From the NCBI RefSeq assembly GCF_003364205.1, contig NZ_NXLV01000017.1:1-36113 (forward strand): 36,113 nt of DNA, written 5' to 3'. Source of the stretch: Helicobacter brantae. GTDB lineage: Bacteria > Campylobacterota > Campylobacteria > Campylobacterales > Helicobacteraceae. Shown in pieces: positions 34,539 to 36,113 of the stretch. The position numbers and the translations under genes were made by a program. A model generated the notes under the pieces. That model was not told the DNA's origin, did not search any database, and saw only the letters and a program-made list of their open reading frames with translations. The stretch's first letter is position 1. Every line of letters starts with the position of its first letter.

Positions 34539-35864
34539 TTGGACCCTTACCAGTCGGTTTTGATGGTATTTTTCGCATTAGTGCTTGTTTTTTTGAATGG
34601 TTTTTTTGTTCTCTCAGAGTTTGCAATCGTCAAAGTGCGTCGCTCCAAATTAGAGGAGTTGGCCAAAAACGGCAGTTCAAGTGCCAAACTTGCTTTAAAA
34701 ATCACAAATTCTCTTGATAGTTATTTGAGTGCTACCCAGCTTGGTATCACACTCTCCTCACTTGCTCTAGGGTGGATTGGAGAACCTGCGATTGCTAAGA
34801 TTTTGGAAGCATTTTTTTCTCTGTTTATCAGCCAAGAAAATGAGGTTTTGATCCACTCTATTAGCTTTGTGATTGCTTTCACAGCCATTACTTTGCTTCA
34901 TGTGGTTTTAGGGGAGCTTGTCCCAAAATCTATCGCTATTGCAAAAGCTGAGAGTATCACGCTTTGGGTATCACGCCCATTGCATTATTTTTGGCTTTTG
35001 CTCTATCCATTTATCCGATTTTTTGAGATTTTGGCAGGATTTTTCCTCTCTCTTATTCGCATTCGCCCTGCCACAGAGCATGAGATCGCCCACTCTGATG
35101 AAGAGCTCAAAATCATTGTGGGGGAGAGTTTGAAGGGAGGGTTTTTGGATTCTGTGGAGGGGGAGATTATCAAAAATGCTGTGGATTTCTCCGATACTGT
35201 GGCAAAAGAGATTATGACACCACGCAAAAATATGATTTGTCTTGATGCAGATGAGAGCTTTGAGGAGAATCTCAAAGTCATTATGGAAACCAACCACACA
35301 CGCTATCCTTACTTCAAAGAGAGCAAAGACAATATTTTGGGAATGATTCATATCCGTGATTTGCTTGGAGAGATGAGTGAGAAAAAGAGGGATTTTAACT
35401 CTATTTTACGCAAGATGATGATCGTCCCTGAAAATGCTTCGATCTCTGACATTCTCAAGAAAATGAATAAAGAGCAAATCCATACAGCTTTGGTTGTCGA
35501 TGAATATGGTGGCACTTCAGGGCTTTTGACGATGGAAGACATCATCGAGGAGATTGTGGGAGATATTTCAGATGAGTATGACTCTGTTGATGAGGAATGC
35601 TCTCAAATCAATGAGAAAACTTATAAAATCAGTGGAATGCTAGATTTGGAGAGTGTAGAAGAGGAGCTAGGGGTGAGCTTTGAAGATGATCACGAGCAAG
35701 TAACTCTTGGGGGTTATGTCTTCAATCTCTTAGGAAGATTGCCAGAAGTGGGCGATGTGATTGAAGATGAGTTTTGTAGCTATGAGGTGCTTGAGATGGA
35801 TGGAGCAAGAATTAATGAGCTAAAAGTTATCAAAAAAGATTTGCCACAAGAAGAGCAGGAGTAG
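34539..35864 (+). CDS. CNNM/CBS-domain membrane protein (TlyC/CorC family)
   Basis: This 441-residue protein has an N-terminal CNNM (DUF21) domain with about four hydrophobic segments (residues 5-150; SATQLGITLSSLALGWIGEPA and HVVLGELVPKSIA are family marks). A pair of CBS domains follows (about 205-330; VAKEIMTPRKNM, ALVVDEYGGTSGLLTMEDIIEE). A CorC_HlyC domain occupies the last 90 residues. Relatives are called haemolysins in older annotation, but the family is better linked to Mg2+ and Co2+ transport or its regulation. The TTG start is supported by AAGGAG about 10 bases upstream; an ATG at 34563 is the alternative. Confidence 0.88.
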   Translation: MDPYQSVLMVFFALVLVFLNGFFVLSEFAIVKVRRSKLEELAKNGSSSAKLALKITNSLDSYLSATQLGITLSSLALGWIGEPAIAKILEAFFSLFISQENEVLIHSISFVIAFTAITLLHVVLGELVPKSIAIAKAESITLWVSRPLHYFWLLLYPFIRFFEILAGFFLSLIRIRPATEHEIAHSDEELKIIVGESLKGGFLDSVEGEIIKNAVDFSDTVAKEIMTPRKNMICLDADESFEENLKVIMETNHTRYPYFKESKDNILGMIHIRDLLGEMSEKKRDFNSILRKMMIVPENASISDILKKMNKEQIHTALVVDEYGGTSGLLTMEDIIEEIVGDISDEYDSVDEECSQINEKTYKISGMLDLESVEEELGVSFEDDHEQVTLGGYVFNLLGRLPEVGDVIEDEFCSYEVLEMDGARINELKVIKKDLPQEEQE

Positions 35865-35938
35865 GGGAGGGAGAGGCTTTATCAGTCTTTCAAAAACACT
35901 TTACAATCCAAAAACTTACAACAACAAGTCAAAACCCT

Positions 35939-35967
35939 ATGGTATCCCATACCCTTTGGGATACCAT
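35939..35967. repeat. Perfect 11-bp inverted repeat after the TlyC/CorC-type gene
   Basis: ATGGTATCCCA/TGGGATACCAT with a 7-base spacer. No T-run follows on the plus strand. On the minus strand GGGTTTTG follows, so it could terminate a gene entering from the right. It shares the GGTATC/GATACC core and a following ATCAA-CCTT with 36026-36074. Confidence 0.7.
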
Positions 35968-36025
35968 CAAACCTTGCACTCTAATTCTTTCTATCTCAAA
36001 CTCCCACCCCCTCTATAAAACTCTG

Positions 36026-36074
36026 TGATACCTCTCCCCTCTAATACTCAAACCTAGAGTGATAAGAGGTATCA
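36026..36074. repeat. Second inverted repeat with GATACC/GGTATC core
   Basis: A 10-bp outer stem TGATACCTCT/AGAGGTATCA encloses an inner CTCTA/TAGAG stem. The sequence after it (ATCAAGCCTT) resembles that after the repeat at 35939-35967 (ATCAAACCTT), suggesting two members of one repeat type. Confidence 0.65.
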
Positions 36075-36113
36075 TCAAGCCTTATAGATATATAGAGAAA
36101 GACTCTTAAGAGT

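Overview
The window looks like a chromosomal segment of a low-GC member of Campylobacterota, most probably Helicobacteraceae and close to Helicobacter. The flagellin at 28569-30113 is very like FlaB of Helicobacter pylori as I remember it and is followed by a Maf-type gene, as in that species. The run cytochrome c-553, nudA/rppH, lysC, hobA, holB, folP matches the H. pylori order HP1227-HP1232 from memory. HobA is a DnaA partner found only in this phylum. Promoters have TATAAT-like -10 boxes behind T-rich stretches without a clear -35, as is usual in the group.

Left part, all on the minus strand (1-13012). A very large autotransporter runs off the left edge. Its promoter region carries a run of 11 cytosines on the coding strand, a likely phase-variation switch. 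Upstream of it lies a six-gene formate dehydrogenase operon, in transcription order: a multi-cluster iron-sulfur protein, a TorD-like chaperone, a small Tat-signal protein, fdhA, fdhB and fdhC. fdhA is a selenoprotein gene. It is read through an in-frame UGA at 9744-9746 followed by a SECIS-type hairpin, so what looks like two open frames is one gene. Between the chaperone and the Tat-signal gene is a compact set of mutually exclusive RNA hairpins.

Middle part (13272-28295). An NhaC antiporter and a periplasmic cytochrome c-553 lead into a tightly coupled plus-strand operon (rppH, lysC, hobA, holB, folP, one conserved unknown). A minus-strand trio (OPT transporter, small membrane protein, rsmE) converges on it with no gap. 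A sulfite dehydrogenase pair (SorA-like molybdoenzyme with Tat signal, SorB-like cytochrome c), htrA and lepA follow.

Right part (28296-36113). flaB has a canonical sigma-54 promoter and is followed by a Maf flagellin-glycosylation gene. A minus-strand 39-codon open frame may lie between lepA and flaB. Next come a lone Abi-like HEPN gene, glnA with Phe at the usual adenylylation tyrosine position, and a TlyC/CorC-type membrane protein. The last 250 bases are non-coding and rich in palindromes.

Taken together the window encodes a periplasmic respiratory set (formate and sulfite oxidation, c-type cytochromes, Tat-exported molybdoenzymes), motility and surface proteins, plus housekeeping genes. 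I saw no rRNA, tRNA, CRISPR array or insertion sequence.
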